Positions 25,614 through 34,535 are shown, counted from the stretch's first letter. The stretch: DNA of 36,446 nucleotides from Pseudoalteromonas sp. NBT06-2 (GCF_002276045.1 NZ_NQMR01000095.1:1-36446); one strand, 5' to 3'. The notes: generated by a model from the letters alone, not told the origin. Numbers and translations: made by a program.

Positions 25614-26084
25614 TTATTTATGAGAACCACATTTTCCTTCTTTCTTGGATTTTTTCATGTCACCACCGCACTTGCCTTCACCACATTTTCCTTCTTTTTT
25701 AGCTTTTTTCATGTCGCCACCACACTTTCCTTCGCCACACTTACCTTCTTTCTTGGCTTTTTTCATGTCGCCACCGCACTTACCTTCGCCACATTTACCT
25801 TCTTTCTTGGCTTTTTTCATGTCGCCGCCGCACTTACCTTCGCCACATTTACCTTCTTTCTTGGCTTTTTTCATATCGCCGCCACACTTTCCTTCACCAC
25901 ACTTTCCTTCTTTTTTCTTCATATCGCCACCACATTTGCCTTCACCAGAAACCAACTGGTAACCCGCAGACATAGTTTGCATTTCAAAAGGGTTAGCATG
26001 TGCATTAGCTGAAACTAAGCTAGTTGCTCCAATAGCAGCAGCACCTAATGTTAGAGCGATAGATTTTTTGTTTAATGTTTTCAT
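25614..26084 (-). CDS. HvfA-like RiPP precursor with twelve EGKCG motifs
   Basis: This 156-residue exported precursor has a signal peptide (residues 1-30, ending ANAHA), a short linker and then a Lys/Gly/Cys repeat region. Every Cys (51, 62, 67, 80, 85, 98, 103, 116, 121, 134, 139, 152) lies in an EGKCG motif. Residues 59-148 are five 18-residue units EGKCGEGKCGGDMKKAKK with almost no change. EGKCG is the motif modified in Haemophilus HvfA, so a periplasmic copper-binding or buffering peptide is inferred. The count is much higher than the few motifs known for HvfA. It is first in the operon; the region upstream is divergent with dusC. Open frames on the opposite strand are mirror images of the repeat. 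Confidence 0.92.
   Translation of the reverse strand: MKTLNKKSIALTLGAAAIGATSLVSANAHANPFEMQTMSAGYQLVSGEGKCGGDMKKKEGKCGEGKCGGDMKKAKKEGKCGEGKCGGDMKKAKKEGKCGEGKCGGDMKKAKKEGKCGEGKCGGDMKKAKKEGKCGEGKCGGDMKKSKKEGKCGSHK
25641..25910 (-). repeat. Five tandem 54-bp units inside the precursor gene
   Basis: The DNA for residues 59-148 is five in-frame 54-bp units, each encoding two EGKCG motifs. Differences between units are mostly synonymous, with one Ala-to-Ser change in the last. Unit number could change by recombination without shifting the frame, altering metal capacity. Confidence 0.9.
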
Positions 26085-26288
26085 ATTGGATGTCCATTTA
26101 ATTACACGAATATTTGAATTACTTATGAAGACCTTGACATAGATAGTTTTATTTCAAATTAATTTTATTAAATTTAAAAATTTGTTCTAACTTATCGTAA
26201 ATATGACTATGCAAGTTAAATAAACATTTATCAAGAAGATACTTATCTGTAAAATCTCCAATCCTGTTTTAATGTATCAGAGCCCTCT

Positions 26289-27248
26289 ATGAAACTTATT
26301 TTAGCACCTATGGAAGGTGTAGTTGATTTTAATATGCGACAGCTGCTTACTGATATTGGTGGCTTCGATTTATGTGTTACTGAATTTGTTCGTATTGTGG
26401 ATCAAGTTTTATCACCAAAAGTATACTATCGTTATTGCCCTGAACTATTAACAAAGGGCCGAACTCGAGCAGGCACACCTGTTAGAGTTCAACTGCTAGG
26501 TCAAGATGCTGACTATTTAGCTGAGAATGCATTTATTGCATCTGAATTAGGCTCACATGGCATAGATCTTAATTTTGGCTGCCCAGCTAAAACTGTCAAT
26601 AAAAGTAAGGGCGGTGCTGTTTTATTAAAAACCCCTGAACATATCCATCAAATAGTCAAAAAAGTACGAGAAGCAGTACCTTTAGCTAATGAAGTTTCAG
26701 CTAAAATTCGATTAGGATTTGATGATGATAACTTATCTCAAGAAATATTTGATGCCGTAAATCAAGCTGGCGCTAATACCATAACAATTCATGCAAGAAC
26801 TAAAAAAGATGGCTATCGCCCACCAGCCTATTGGGAAAAAATAAAGCCATTAATGACCCAACCTCATACTATGCAAGTCATTGCCAATGGCGAGGTCTGG
26901 AATTTAGATGATTATAAAATATGTAAAATTAGAAGTGGCTGTAATGATGTCATGATAGGCCGAGGGGTATTAGCCAAACCGGATCTTGCCAAGCAAATAA
27001 TGAATGCTAACTTATCTCAAGAATACACCGAACTATCTTGGCAAAGTATTCTAGTTCATATAATAGATTCTTCTATGCATAATGAAAAACCTAAAAAAGA
27101 AAAATATTTTTCTGCAAGAACAAAACAATGGCTTCGCTTTTTACAACTAACATACCCAGAAGCATCAAAACTATTTGAAGATATAAAACGATTAAAATTA
27201 AAAGATGATGTTTTAAATATGTTAAAAAAACATGTAAATATCATTTAA
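26289..27248 (+). CDS. dusC: tRNA-dihydrouridine(16) synthase DusC
   Basis: This 319-residue FMN-dependent enzyme reduces U16 of tRNAs to dihydrouridine. The catalytic Cys98 is in LNFGCPAKTVNKSKGG, and the N terminus LAPMEGVVDFNMR and motif CVTEFVRI are typical of the DusC branch. It is divergent from the metallophore operon across 204 bp and convergent with the DUF3080 gene. Confidence 0.93.
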   Translation: MKLILAPMEGVVDFNMRQLLTDIGGFDLCVTEFVRIVDQVLSPKVYYRYCPELLTKGRTRAGTPVRVQLLGQDADYLAENAFIASELGSHGIDLNFGCPAKTVNKSKGGAVLLKTPEHIHQIVKKVREAVPLANEVSAKIRLGFDDDNLSQEIFDAVNQAGANTITIHARTKKDGYRPPAYWEKIKPLMTQPHTMQVIANGEVWNLDDYKICKIRSGCNDVMIGRGVLAKPDLAKQIMNANLSQEYTELSWQSILVHIIDSSMHNEKPKKEKYFSARTKQWLRFLQLTYPEASKLFEDIKRLKLKDDVLNMLKKHVNII

Positions 27249-27257
27249 TTGATTTAC

Positions 27258-27322
27258 TGCATAATAACCTCAGCTTTGGTCACCAAATAACCGCTGACTG
27301 CTCAAAGTCATGTTATTACGCA
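27258..27322. repeat. Structured inverted repeat between convergent genes
   Basis: TGCATAATAAC (27258-27268) and GTTATTACGCA (27312-27322) are inverted copies with one mismatch. Within them TTTGGTCACCAAA is a palindrome and TGACT/AGTCA another short pair. There is no T-run, so it is more like a REP-type sequence than a normal terminator. Low confidence. Confidence 0.35.
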
Positions 27323-27410
27323 ATTTACATCATAATAGACTACTGAGACAGCTCCCTATCATTCGTTGATAAAATTTCTCCGACAATAAATGAAAAAGTA
27401 ATACAGCTAG

Positions 27411-28580
27411 TCAATTTGAATTAGGTGTATTTAATAGTACACGAGCACCAGACATTATTTGCGCAGGATTAAATACAACATATTCGATTAAAGACTTAAC
27501 TTCTTCATCATTAAGTACAATACGTTTTTTTAAAACGTGTGCAGCTTGTTTAAAGCTCCAACCTTGGTAATGAATACCTAAATCTATTTCAGCGACTGTT
27601 AACCAAAAATATTTATAATCTGTTCCTATATTTTTGTTATGTGCGTATAAATTTTCAAATGTTTTATTGTAATTAATATAGCCCTGTTGCCAGTCTAAAC
27701 CGGATACTATTGACTCCGTTAGGAAGTTTTTAAATTCAGATATCAAAATCGTTAACAAAGGTTCTGGCATGTTAAATCCAATATTTGTCATGGTTTTCTG
27801 TCCTCCCTCATCCAATATTTTATCCATCGATTTGATTCTTACGGTATTTATATTTTTTAATTCATTTTGGATTGATATTAACCATTCATCAGGAGCCTTA
27901 ACTTTTGCTAAGAAATAGTTAAGCTTAGATTGATACCAATTCACACCATTGGGCATTTGCCTGAGCCCTAGCATGTTTCTGGGTTTGTACTGTAATAGAT
28001 AATTTCTAAGTTCGTTCAATGCGTTTGTTAAACCCACTAATTCACCATGCTCATTTATACTTAAACTATTTAATTTTTCGCTAACCAGCGCAATTCGTAA
28101 TATCAGATCAGTATGTGCCATTTTATTAAGTTTAATTTTACTTAGTGTTGCCTCTTGCAGTCTTTGCTTAACAAATTTAACCCAAGTTGTCGCTTCTATT
28201 ATTATTGATTGTTTTTGTTCAGTAAAACCACTTAAAAAAATTTTATTTAACACATCAATTTGTGCTGGCCATGGGAAGTAACGCTCTGGAAAACGCTGCT
28301 GTATCTTCAAATAATCCAATTCTTTTTTAGATATTATTTCACTTGATTTAGATTGTGCTAAATCGGCATAAATTTTATTTCTTTGTATCAAATACTTGTC
28401 ATTAAATGGAAAGTGCAATGTACCACTTAGATTGGTATTCACAGGGTAAAGTAATTGGTTTAAAGCCTTCAGCTTGACAATTGTGTCTTGAATATTTTTG
28501 CTTTTAGATATTGTTGGTTCACTACAAGCAACTAATATAGGTGTTAAAAATATAAATATAAACTGTGTGATTTTGTTCAA
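27411..28580 (-). CDS. DUF3080-like lipoprotein
   Basis: This 389-residue protein begins with a lipoprotein signal ending ILVACSE (lipidated Cys at about residue 19). The mature part is helical, without catalytic motifs that I recognise, and resembles DUF3080 proteins of Alteromonadales and Vibrionales, of unknown function. The start is TTG with an AAGG site about 10 nt before it. It is divergent from the GGDEF-like gene, 43 bp apart. Confidence 0.75.
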   Translation of the reverse strand: MNKITQFIFIFLTPILVACSEPTISKSKNIQDTIVKLKALNQLLYPVNTNLSGTLHFPFNDKYLIQRNKIYADLAQSKSSEIISKKELDYLKIQQRFPERYFPWPAQIDVLNKIFLSGFTEQKQSIIIEATTWVKFVKQRLQEATLSKIKLNKMAHTDLILRIALVSEKLNSLSINEHGELVGLTNALNELRNYLLQYKPRNMLGLRQMPNGVNWYQSKLNYFLAKVKAPDEWLISIQNELKNINTVRIKSMDKILDEGGQKTMTNIGFNMPEPLLTILISEFKNFLTESIVSGLDWQQGYINYNKTFENLYAHNKNIGTDYKYFWLTVAEIDLGIHYQGWSFKQAAHVLKKRIVLNDEEVKSLIEYVVFNPAQIMSGARVLLNTPNSN

Positions 28581-28623
28581 GCTAATCTAACCTTATTAAT
28601 GAGCGTAAATTAAAGGGGGACCT

Positions 28624-29109
28624 ATGATATTTTCTTTTCAAAATGCATCATTCAGAGATAGTGAAACAGGATTATACAATCAAGCATATTTTATGGAAAT
28701 ACTAAATAGAGAATGGCATAAGTTTATTAGAGATAAAACTTCTTTATCTGTCTTATTTTTAGATCCCCACGTAAATCTTGAAAATAAAACTGAAAAAGAT
28801 TTTTTTATAAAAATTGCAAATCTATTACAAGAATCAACTTACCGTAGTAATGACATAATTTGTCGTTTTGATAACAACTTTTTTGCAATTGGCTTATTTG
28901 ACCTAAATGGTGAGGGAACTAATATTGTCATTAAGCGAATACATAATAAAATCAGAGAATGTGTAGAAGTTAATTTAACCGTAGGTGCTATTAATGTATT
29001 GCCATCTCACGCGATAGAGTTCGAGGAAATATTTGTTAAAACAGCTAACTCTCTAGAAAAAGCAGAAGCAAAAGGTGAAAACGCATATTCAATACACCAA
29101 ATTAATTAG
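28624..29109 (+). CDS. Degenerate GGDEF-domain protein
   Basis: This 161-residue protein is essentially a lone GGDEF domain: it starts SETGLYNQAYF, like the DxLTGLxNRR motif of diguanylate cyclases. The active-site motif GG(D/E)EF is replaced by DNNFF (residues 83-87 in RFDNNFFAIG), and the metal-binding DxDxFK region reads LDPHVNLEN. It should therefore not make c-di-GMP and may act as a sensor or partner. A strong AAGGGGGA site precedes the ATG. A terminator follows. Confidence 0.82.
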   Translation: MIFSFQNASFRDSETGLYNQAYFMEILNREWHKFIRDKTSLSVLFLDPHVNLENKTEKDFFIKIANLLQESTYRSNDIICRFDNNFFAIGLFDLNGEGTNIVIKRIHNKIRECVEVNLTVGAINVLPSHAIEFEEIFVKTANSLEKAEAKGENAYSIHQIN

Positions 29110-29124
29110 TTATTTGTATAAACA

Positions 29125-29157
29125 AAAAGCCCTATTCATAAAATGAATAGGGCTTTT
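29125..29157. terminator. Strong bidirectional intrinsic terminator
   Basis: AAAAGCCCTATTCAT (29125-29139) and ATGAATAGGGCTTTT (29143-29157) make a perfect 15-bp stem with a 3-nt loop. T-runs on both strands end the GGDEF-like gene and the TonB2 operon. Confidence 0.9.
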
Positions 29158-29176
29158 GAACTTACTAAAATTAACT

Positions 29177-30442
29177 TTAGATCTTCACACCATTACGTGC
29201 TGCTTTTTCTTTAATAAAAGAAGACCAGCTTTTCGCAAATTTACGTGTTCTAGGATCTTTAGCCGATTCCATAATTGCAGAATAAGCTTTTTTGTATTTT
29301 TCTTGCTGGAAATAAGCATCAGCTAAATCAGCATAAATACGACCTTTCTTTTTAGAACCTAATTCAATGGCTTTGTTTAATGCTTTAACAGACTGACTAA
29401 ACTTCTCACTCTGTAGCAATAATGCACCTGATTTACGATACAATTCAGCATCGTCATCAAATTTACCAGCTTCTTGGTAGTACTTTGACGCCTTAACAAT
29501 TTGCTTTGACTGATGAAAATAACTTGCCATCGCCATTACATTTTGCTTAGTACGCTTAACGTTTTTATCTTTCATCGCCTTTTCGAACACTACGCCGGCT
29601 TTGTAAGGAATTTCGTTAAGTGAATAGAAGCTAGTTAATATTTTATAATCAACTTCTGTTTCAAAGAAACCATTTTTATAAGCAATTTCCATCGTTGAAA
29701 GACCTTTTTTATAGTCTTCAACTTGCATGTAAAATTTACCTAATTGAGTCCAAGATTTAGGAACTTCAGGCCAAGTTTTTAGCACAGTTTCAGCCACTTT
29801 AACTACATTATTGTAGTCTTTGAGCTCATAGTAAGCACCAACTTTTAAATCATATGGTGCTTTTTTTGGCTCATCAGCTTTTTGCAAAGCGATGGCACGA
29901 TCAGCCGGTGCTATTACATCTTTAAATGCTTTAAGCTCATAATTCGCTTGTGCAATTCGGATGTAAACATTGGCATCTTCTTCACCAGTAAAGTCCATCC
30001 AATCCATATAAATATCTTTGGCTTCTTTGTATTTTTTAGTACCTGCATACAAATCTCCCATCAATTTCATTGACTGAGCTTGATCTTTAAAGTTGAGAAC
30101 ATCTTCAGAAATAGCCATTTTCATGTATTTAATAGCTGCAGAATAATTTTCTTTTTGCGCATTTAACTGCCCTAAGTAGAAAAAAACTGTTGCTTTATCA
30201 AATGCATTAGAAGGTTTTAGTTCAAGTAAAAGAGCAAGCGCACCATCTATATTTTCTTCATTATAAAGATCAAATGCTTTAACTACTTTTTTACCTGTGC
30301 GTTCACCCATTATTTTGGTTTTAGCTTTTTTACGTTTTTCAATTTCTTCGTAATTAGGCTTGGCCATAACTGTAGGTGAAACAACTGCACCACCCAAAGA
30401 GATAAGTAGGGCAAGAGCTGTTACTTTTGAAAAATGTTTCAT
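29177..30442 (-). CDS. TPR protein of the TonB2 cluster
   Basis: This 421-residue protein has a signal peptide (about residues 1-27, ending VMA) and many TPR-like repeats from about 45 to 410. In Vibrio and Shewanella, the last gene of the TonB2 cluster encodes such a periplasmic TPR protein (TtpB-like/TPR component), which supports the system. A strong AAGGAGGA site precedes its ATG. It is last of the six-gene operon and ends at a bidirectional terminator. Confidence 0.88.
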   Translation of the reverse strand: MKHFSKVTALALLISLGGAVVSPTVMAKPNYEEIEKRKKAKTKIMGERTGKKVVKAFDLYNEENIDGALALLLELKPSNAFDKATVFFYLGQLNAQKENYSAAIKYMKMAISEDVLNFKDQAQSMKLMGDLYAGTKKYKEAKDIYMDWMDFTGEEDANVYIRIAQANYELKAFKDVIAPADRAIALQKADEPKKAPYDLKVGAYYELKDYNNVVKVAETVLKTWPEVPKSWTQLGKFYMQVEDYKKGLSTMEIAYKNGFFETEVDYKILTSFYSLNEIPYKAGVVFEKAMKDKNVKRTKQNVMAMASYFHQSKQIVKASKYYQEAGKFDDDAELYRKSGALLLQSEKFSQSVKALNKAIELGSKKKGRIYADLADAYFQQEKYKKAYSAIMESAKDPRTRKFAKSWSSFIKEKAARNGVKI

Positions 30443-30454
30443 TTCTATTCCTCC

Positions 30455-31069
30455 TTAACCTTGGTTTATTTTAAAGTCTAGTTGAACTTGAAGGCCTGGT
30501 TGTTTCATCGCTTTACCATCAACAACTTTAGGCTTGTACTTCCACTTACGTAGAGCACGTTTCGCTTCACGATCAAAGATACGTTTAGGTTCAGCTTTTA
30601 TAACTTTAACATCTTCAACACCACCAAGTTCATTGATAGTGAAAGACAACTGTACCCAACCCTCTTTACCATCTCGTGCAGCTTGCACTGGGTATTTAGG
30701 CTCAATTCGAACGATTGGTGTAGCATCACCATCACGACCAAATGCACCAGGACCACTCAGTCCTCCAGCTGAACCACCTACATTGATACTTGGCATATTA
30801 AATGACAAAGCTCCAGCATCAGGCGTACTGTTATCAGGCTGTGGTGGCTGCGGTTTAGGCGGCTGTTTTGGCGGCGGCGGCGGCGGCGGCGGAACACGTC
30901 TACGCTGCTGCACCTTAGATTCAGGCGGATTCGTCATAATTTCGACTATGATTTTTTCCTTTTCATCTTCAGCTCTCTTATCTCCACCGGAGATAAGAAA
31001 GGCCATGAAAAAGAACAAGCCGAAAGTAACTGCCCCACCTGCAATAAGTGAAAACAGAAAACGAATCAT
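30455..31069 (-). CDS. tonB: TonB2-type energy transducer
   Basis: This 204-residue protein carries proton-motive energy from ExbB/ExbD to outer-membrane receptors. One N-terminal transmembrane helix (about residues 5-28) is followed by a proline-rich linker (about 58-80, with eight consecutive Pro) and a C-terminal TonB domain (about 115-204, PKYPVQAARDGKEGWVQLSF). I start at ATG 31069, which overlaps the exbD stop (TGATG) and has GGAG 8 nt before it; a TTG one codon earlier also opens the frame. The polyproline segment is encoded by a run of GGC-type triplets on the plus strand. Confidence 0.93.
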   Translation of the reverse strand: MIRFLFSLIAGGAVTFGLFFFMAFLISGGDKRAEDEKEKIIVEIMTNPPESKVQQRRRVPPPPPPPPKQPPKPQPPQPDNSTPDAGALSFNMPSINVGGSAGGLSGPGAFGRDGDATPIVRIEPKYPVQAARDGKEGWVQLSFTINELGGVEDVKVIKAEPKRIFDREAKRALRKWKYKPKVVDGKAMKQPGLQVQLDFKINQG

Positions 31070-31470
31070 CAAGGAACTCCTGCAATAGAAATTCTAGAAA
31101 CACCTGTCGTTTTAATCGCATCCATTACTTTAACAACAATACCATGTTTTGCTTCTTTATCTGCTTGGATAATGACAACATCAGTTGGTTGTTCAGCTAA
31201 TAAACTTTCAAGTTTTGCAGATACACGTTCAATATCAACAACACTCTTGTCCATATGAACTTCACCACGTGCATTGATAGCAATAAAAATATTTGCATTT
31301 TTTTGCTTACTTGCTTGTGCTGCTTTAGGTTTATTGACTTCAATACCCGCTTCTTTAACGAATGAAGTAGTCACGATGAAGAAGATCAGCATGATGAACA
31401 CGATGTCAAGCATCGGTGTCATATCAACTGCAGCGTCTTCTTCTTCACGAAAACGTTGTTTACGTGCCAT
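31069..31470 (-). CDS. exbD: ExbD-like TonB-system proton channel subunit
   Basis: This 133-residue protein has one membrane helix (about residues 18-40) with the conserved Asp in DMTPMLDIVFIMLIFFIV, and a periplasmic domain. It works with ExbB as the proton channel that powers TonB. Genes on either side are exbB and tonB; its stop overlaps the tonB start. Confidence 0.93.
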   Translation of the reverse strand: MARKQRFREEEDAAVDMTPMLDIVFIMLIFFIVTTSFVKEAGIEVNKPKAAQASKQKNANIFIAINARGEVHMDKSVVDIERVSAKLESLLAEQPTDVVIIQADKEAKHGIVVKVMDAIKTTGVSRISIAGVP

Positions 31471-31484
31471 ATTTAAATCTCTCT

Positions 31485-32009
31485 CTAGTGATGTGGCAAA
31501 CTATCAATTAATGAAGCGCGAGCAACTTTCGCTTTAGCTTCAAGGCGTGTACTAAAAAATACACCAGATAGCGCCGCAACCATTCCAGCCATAGTCGGAA
31601 TTGTTGCCATTGATATACCAGCTGCCATTAAACGTGCGTTGCCTGTACCTTGGTTTGCCATTGTTTCAAAAACAGCGATCATACCAGTTACAGTACCTAA
31701 CAGTCCGATTAAAGGACAAACAGCTACCAAAGTTTTAATCAACAACATACGCTGGCTTAAATTTTCGGATGCTTCAGAAATCCATGCTTCACGAATTCTG
31801 TGTGCGTACCAAGATGTCGTATCCTGGCGGGCATCCCAACTAGCGATTATTCCTTTTTTCATACGAGGAAACTCGGTAGTTAAGAACCAATAGCGCTCTA
31901 TCATTAATACCCACATAATGAAAAGTGCTATCGCGACCACATAAAGTACTTGGCCGCCTGTAGCCACAAAATCCCTGACAGATTCCCATAACTCTATCAG
32001 GAATAACAT
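31485..32009 (-). CDS. exbB: ExbB-like TonB-system subunit
   Basis: This 174-residue protein of the MotA/TolQ/ExbB family has membrane segments at about residues 17-38, 92-115 and 130-150, with the family stretch CPLIGLLGTVTGMIAVFE. It forms the proton channel with ExbD. Its ATG overlaps the ttpC-like stop by one base (TAATG). Confidence 0.93.
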   Translation of the reverse strand: MLFLIELWESVRDFVATGGQVLYVVAIALFIMWVLMIERYWFLTTEFPRMKKGIIASWDARQDTTSWYAHRIREAWISEASENLSQRMLLIKTLVAVCPLIGLLGTVTGMIAVFETMANQGTGNARLMAAGISMATIPTMAGMVAALSGVFFSTRLEAKAKVARASLIDSLPHH

Positions 32010-33373
32010 TAAGCTTTTTCCTTCTCTGCGTGAGCTGCGATGATGCCAGCGCTTTGTTCTTCAAGAACGTGAACGATTGATTTACTACGTGCTGCTACAA
32101 CAGCATGTAAGAAAATTAATGGAAGCGCGGCAATAAGACCTAGTGCAGTAGTTACGAGAGCCATTGAGATTGAACCAGCCATTATTTTCGGGTCACCAGT
32201 ACCAAACAAAGTAATTTGTTGGAAAGTTTCGATCATACCTACCACCGTACCTAGTAGACCTAGTAACGGAGCAATAGCAGCGAAAATCTTAATGATGTTA
32301 ATACCAGCTTCAATGCTTGGAGTTTCTTTCATGATAGCTTCATCAAGTTTAAGCTCAAGGTTTTCAACATCTTGGTTTTTGTTGTCAATGTACACTTTAA
32401 GAATACGACCGAGTGGATTATTTTCACTTGGCACATTAGGAGTCCTAAGTTGGGCTTTCATTTTGCCACCGATCACAGTAAGCGCAGCTAAACGAACGAA
32501 ACCAATTAAGAAACCAACAACTAATAACACTGCAATTACATAACCAACAGTACCACCTTGGTGGAAACGGTCTTCAGGCGTCGCTTTTTGTGTATTAAGA
32601 CGAAGGATTGAACCACGTGTTGGATCTAAGTAAAAAGCTGAGTATGAACCTGACGAAGCTGAAATCAAGTCAGAAGCAGAACCTACTATATGTCCGCCTG
32701 GTTGACGACCTAAAGGTTGAATTTGCTTTGTTTCAGGGTGGTAGATTAAGTAACCTTGGTCACTCACTAAGTTGAAGTTACCAATACGAGTCACTTGCAT
32801 CATGCTCGTTGCACCATCAAGTTGAGCAACTTCAGCATCAAATTTAGATACTTTAGCAGACTCAGTCATTTCAGTTTGAAGTGCAATCCATAACTCTTCT
32901 AGTTCACGAGTAGTAGGAAGTTTTTTAGCTTCTGCTAATGAACGTAATACAACTTCGCGACCTGGTTTTTCAGCACTTACTAAAGATGCTTCAATTGAAC
33001 CAATTGTTTCAGATGCAGCACGACGTACAACACCAAACATTTCACCAAGGGTACCTTTAGCATTTTCAAGCGCTTGCTCTTTTTCTGCTAACGTAATTTC
33101 ATTTTGTGCATATTGTTTTTGAAGCTGCTTACCACGTGCTTTTTCAGCAGCGAGTTCACGTTTTGCTTTATTATGCAAAGCTTTTTTATCAGCGCGTGCA
33201 GAAAGAAATTCTTGCTCACGTTGCTTATTAATTTTACCTTCAGATATACGATCTTTTTTTACTTGCTCTAAAATTTTATCTAGAGAAGCTGTATTTGCGT
33301 GAGCATTTAATGCTGCACCAGCAGAAACTGATAGTACTGCAGCAACAGCAAAACCTTTAAAAAGTTTCTTCAT
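32009..33373 (-). CDS. TtpC-like MotA/TolQ/ExbB protein with coiled coil
   Basis: This 454-residue protein matches TtpC of Vibrio TonB2 systems: a signal peptide (about residues 1-27, ending AHA), a long periplasmic coiled-coil part (about 30-130), a further domain, then membrane helices and a C-terminal MotA/TolQ/ExbB domain (about 330-450, with APLLGLLGTVVGMIETFQ). TtpC is needed for TonB2-dependent uptake in Vibrio. It has a GGAG ribosome site and lies 5 bp after the DUF3450 gene. Confidence 0.92.
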   Translation of the reverse strand: MKKLFKGFAVAAVLSVSAGAALNAHANTASLDKILEQVKKDRISEGKINKQREQEFLSARADKKALHNKAKRELAAEKARGKQLQKQYAQNEITLAEKEQALENAKGTLGEMFGVVRRAASETIGSIEASLVSAEKPGREVVLRSLAEAKKLPTTRELEELWIALQTEMTESAKVSKFDAEVAQLDGATSMMQVTRIGNFNLVSDQGYLIYHPETKQIQPLGRQPGGHIVGSASDLISASSGSYSAFYLDPTRGSILRLNTQKATPEDRFHQGGTVGYVIAVLLVVGFLIGFVRLAALTVIGGKMKAQLRTPNVPSENNPLGRILKVYIDNKNQDVENLELKLDEAIMKETPSIEAGINIIKIFAAIAPLLGLLGTVVGMIETFQQITLFGTGDPKIMAGSISMALVTTALGLIAALPLIFLHAVVAARSKSIVHVLEEQSAGIIAAHAEKEKA

Positions 33374-33378
33374 TAGTT

Positions 33379-34149
33379 TTACTCCGCGCCAAAGATAGGT
33401 AGTTTAACAAGATCGTATGACGCTTGCTTACGTGCCATACGAATAAGAGTAGTAACTGGTTTTAGGTATTCTTCACCTAATGCATCCCAAGCTCTTGACG
33501 AGTTGTTCCATACCCATGCATTTTTCATGTCTAAAGACTGAGCAACATATGAAATACGACCAACTTGAGCGAAATCTACAGTGATATCACGACCATCTAG
33601 TTTCAACACACCTTGAGTGGCGTTAACAACTGAACTGTAATCTTTCTCAACAAGATATGCTTCAAGTACTTGACGGTATTTCTCAGAAGTAGTTACTTGT
33701 GAGCTAACCATAGTGCTACGAAGAAGTTCAATACGTGCTAAACGTTTCTCAGTATTGAATGGAACGTCCGCTTTGATGAATTGCTCAAGCGTATCGATCA
33801 TGCGATACATCAAAGGCACAACGTTTTGTTTCGTTTTATCGATTTCTGTGATTTGATCATTAAAAGATTCGATAGAAGCATTTTGGTCTGCAACCAAACG
33901 TGCTACATGATCATTATAAACTTTAATGATTTCTCTTTCGTCAACAACACTACGATACTCAGCAATTAACTCTTGCGTTTGTTCATATACATTGTCGATT
34001 TTAACTTGCGATTTAACAGCGGCCTTATGAATTTTCGCTTCAGCTTTATGAAGGTCATTCAAAGGATCTGCAATCACATTATTGCTTGCTAATGCAAATG
34101 CGCCAACCAACGCAGATGCTACAAGGCTCTTTCTGATTTTAACAGACAT
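33379..34149 (-). CDS. DUF3450 periplasmic protein, first of TonB2 operon
   Basis: This 256-residue protein has a signal peptide (ending NNVIA) and a long helical, coiled-coil mature part typical of DUF3450 proteins that precede ttpC in marine bacteria. I take ATG 34149 (MSVKIRK) as the start; the frame opens three codons earlier at a TTG. GGGA lies just upstream. Its role in TonB2 function is not established. Confidence 0.88.
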   Translation of the reverse strand: MSVKIRKSLVASALVGAFALASNNVIADPLNDLHKAEAKIHKAAVKSQVKIDNVYEQTQELIAEYRSVVDEREIIKVYNDHVARLVADQNASIESFNDQITEIDKTKQNVVPLMYRMIDTLEQFIKADVPFNTEKRLARIELLRSTMVSSQVTTSEKYRQVLEAYLVEKDYSSVVNATQGVLKLDGRDITVDFAQVGRISYVAQSLDMKNAWVWNNSSRAWDALGEEYLKPVTTLIRMARKQASYDLVKLPIFGAE

Positions 34150-34246
34150 AGTTCCCAACCAATTTAAGTAATGTAACTTTTTAGAATTTAAAACTGATTT
34201 AATTCAACCAGGATTTAATACCTATAAAATAGGCATCAACTTACCA

Positions 34247-34275
34247 ATAATGCAAAATGGATCAAGCCCTGTCAA
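34247..34275 (-). promoter_or_regulatory. Promoter of the TonB2 operon
   Basis: On the minus strand a perfect -35 TTGACA (34275-34270) is followed after exactly 17 nt by -10 CATTAT (34252-34247). Transcription would start near 34240, giving a leader of about 90 nt to the DUF3450 ATG. No convincing Fur box was seen. Confidence 0.6.
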
Positions 34276-34396
34276 CTTGATGTGTAAGGATATTCGATTT
34301 TTTATATTAATAAATTTAAATTTAACATTTATTATTACAAATACTTTACAAAAAAAAATAAACAACCCCCTAAAACATTAGCGACAATACTGAATT

Positions 34397-34463
34397 GTTA
34401 AAAAAAGTTAACAATGTTCATTTTCATAAAAAAAAGTTAAAAAAAGTTAAAAAAAGTTAAAAA
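34397..34463. repeat. Phased A-tracts, probable bent DNA
   Basis: GTT-A7 units recur every 10 bp: GTT at 34397, 34407, then 34436, 34446 and 34456, with A-runs of 5-8 between. A-tracts spaced at one helical turn bend DNA. They lie about 120-190 bp upstream of the TonB2 promoter on the minus strand, inside the 386-bp gene-free stretch 34150-34535, which otherwise holds only the promoter. Confidence 0.7.
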
Positions 34464-34535
34464 TGCTTCATTTTTTGGTTTGTTTTAATTTTTAAATTGA
34501 CTAAAAACATATAAATCTTATCTTCCGCACCATTT

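Noticed and set aside
25611..26012. Plus-strand frames rich in Phe/His/Pro repeats opposite the RiPP precursor
   Set aside because: They are antisense images of the 54-bp repeat; the minus-strand frame has a signal peptide, the EGKCG motif and matching operon partners.
30534..31088. 184-codon plus-strand frame opposite tonB
   Set aside because: Its Gly-rich run is the complement of the tonB polyproline codons; no ribosome site or domain supports it.
34159..34535. Fur box upstream of the TonB2 operon
   Set aside because: No stretch came close to the 19-bp Fur consensus; the AT-rich composition gives only weak chance matches.
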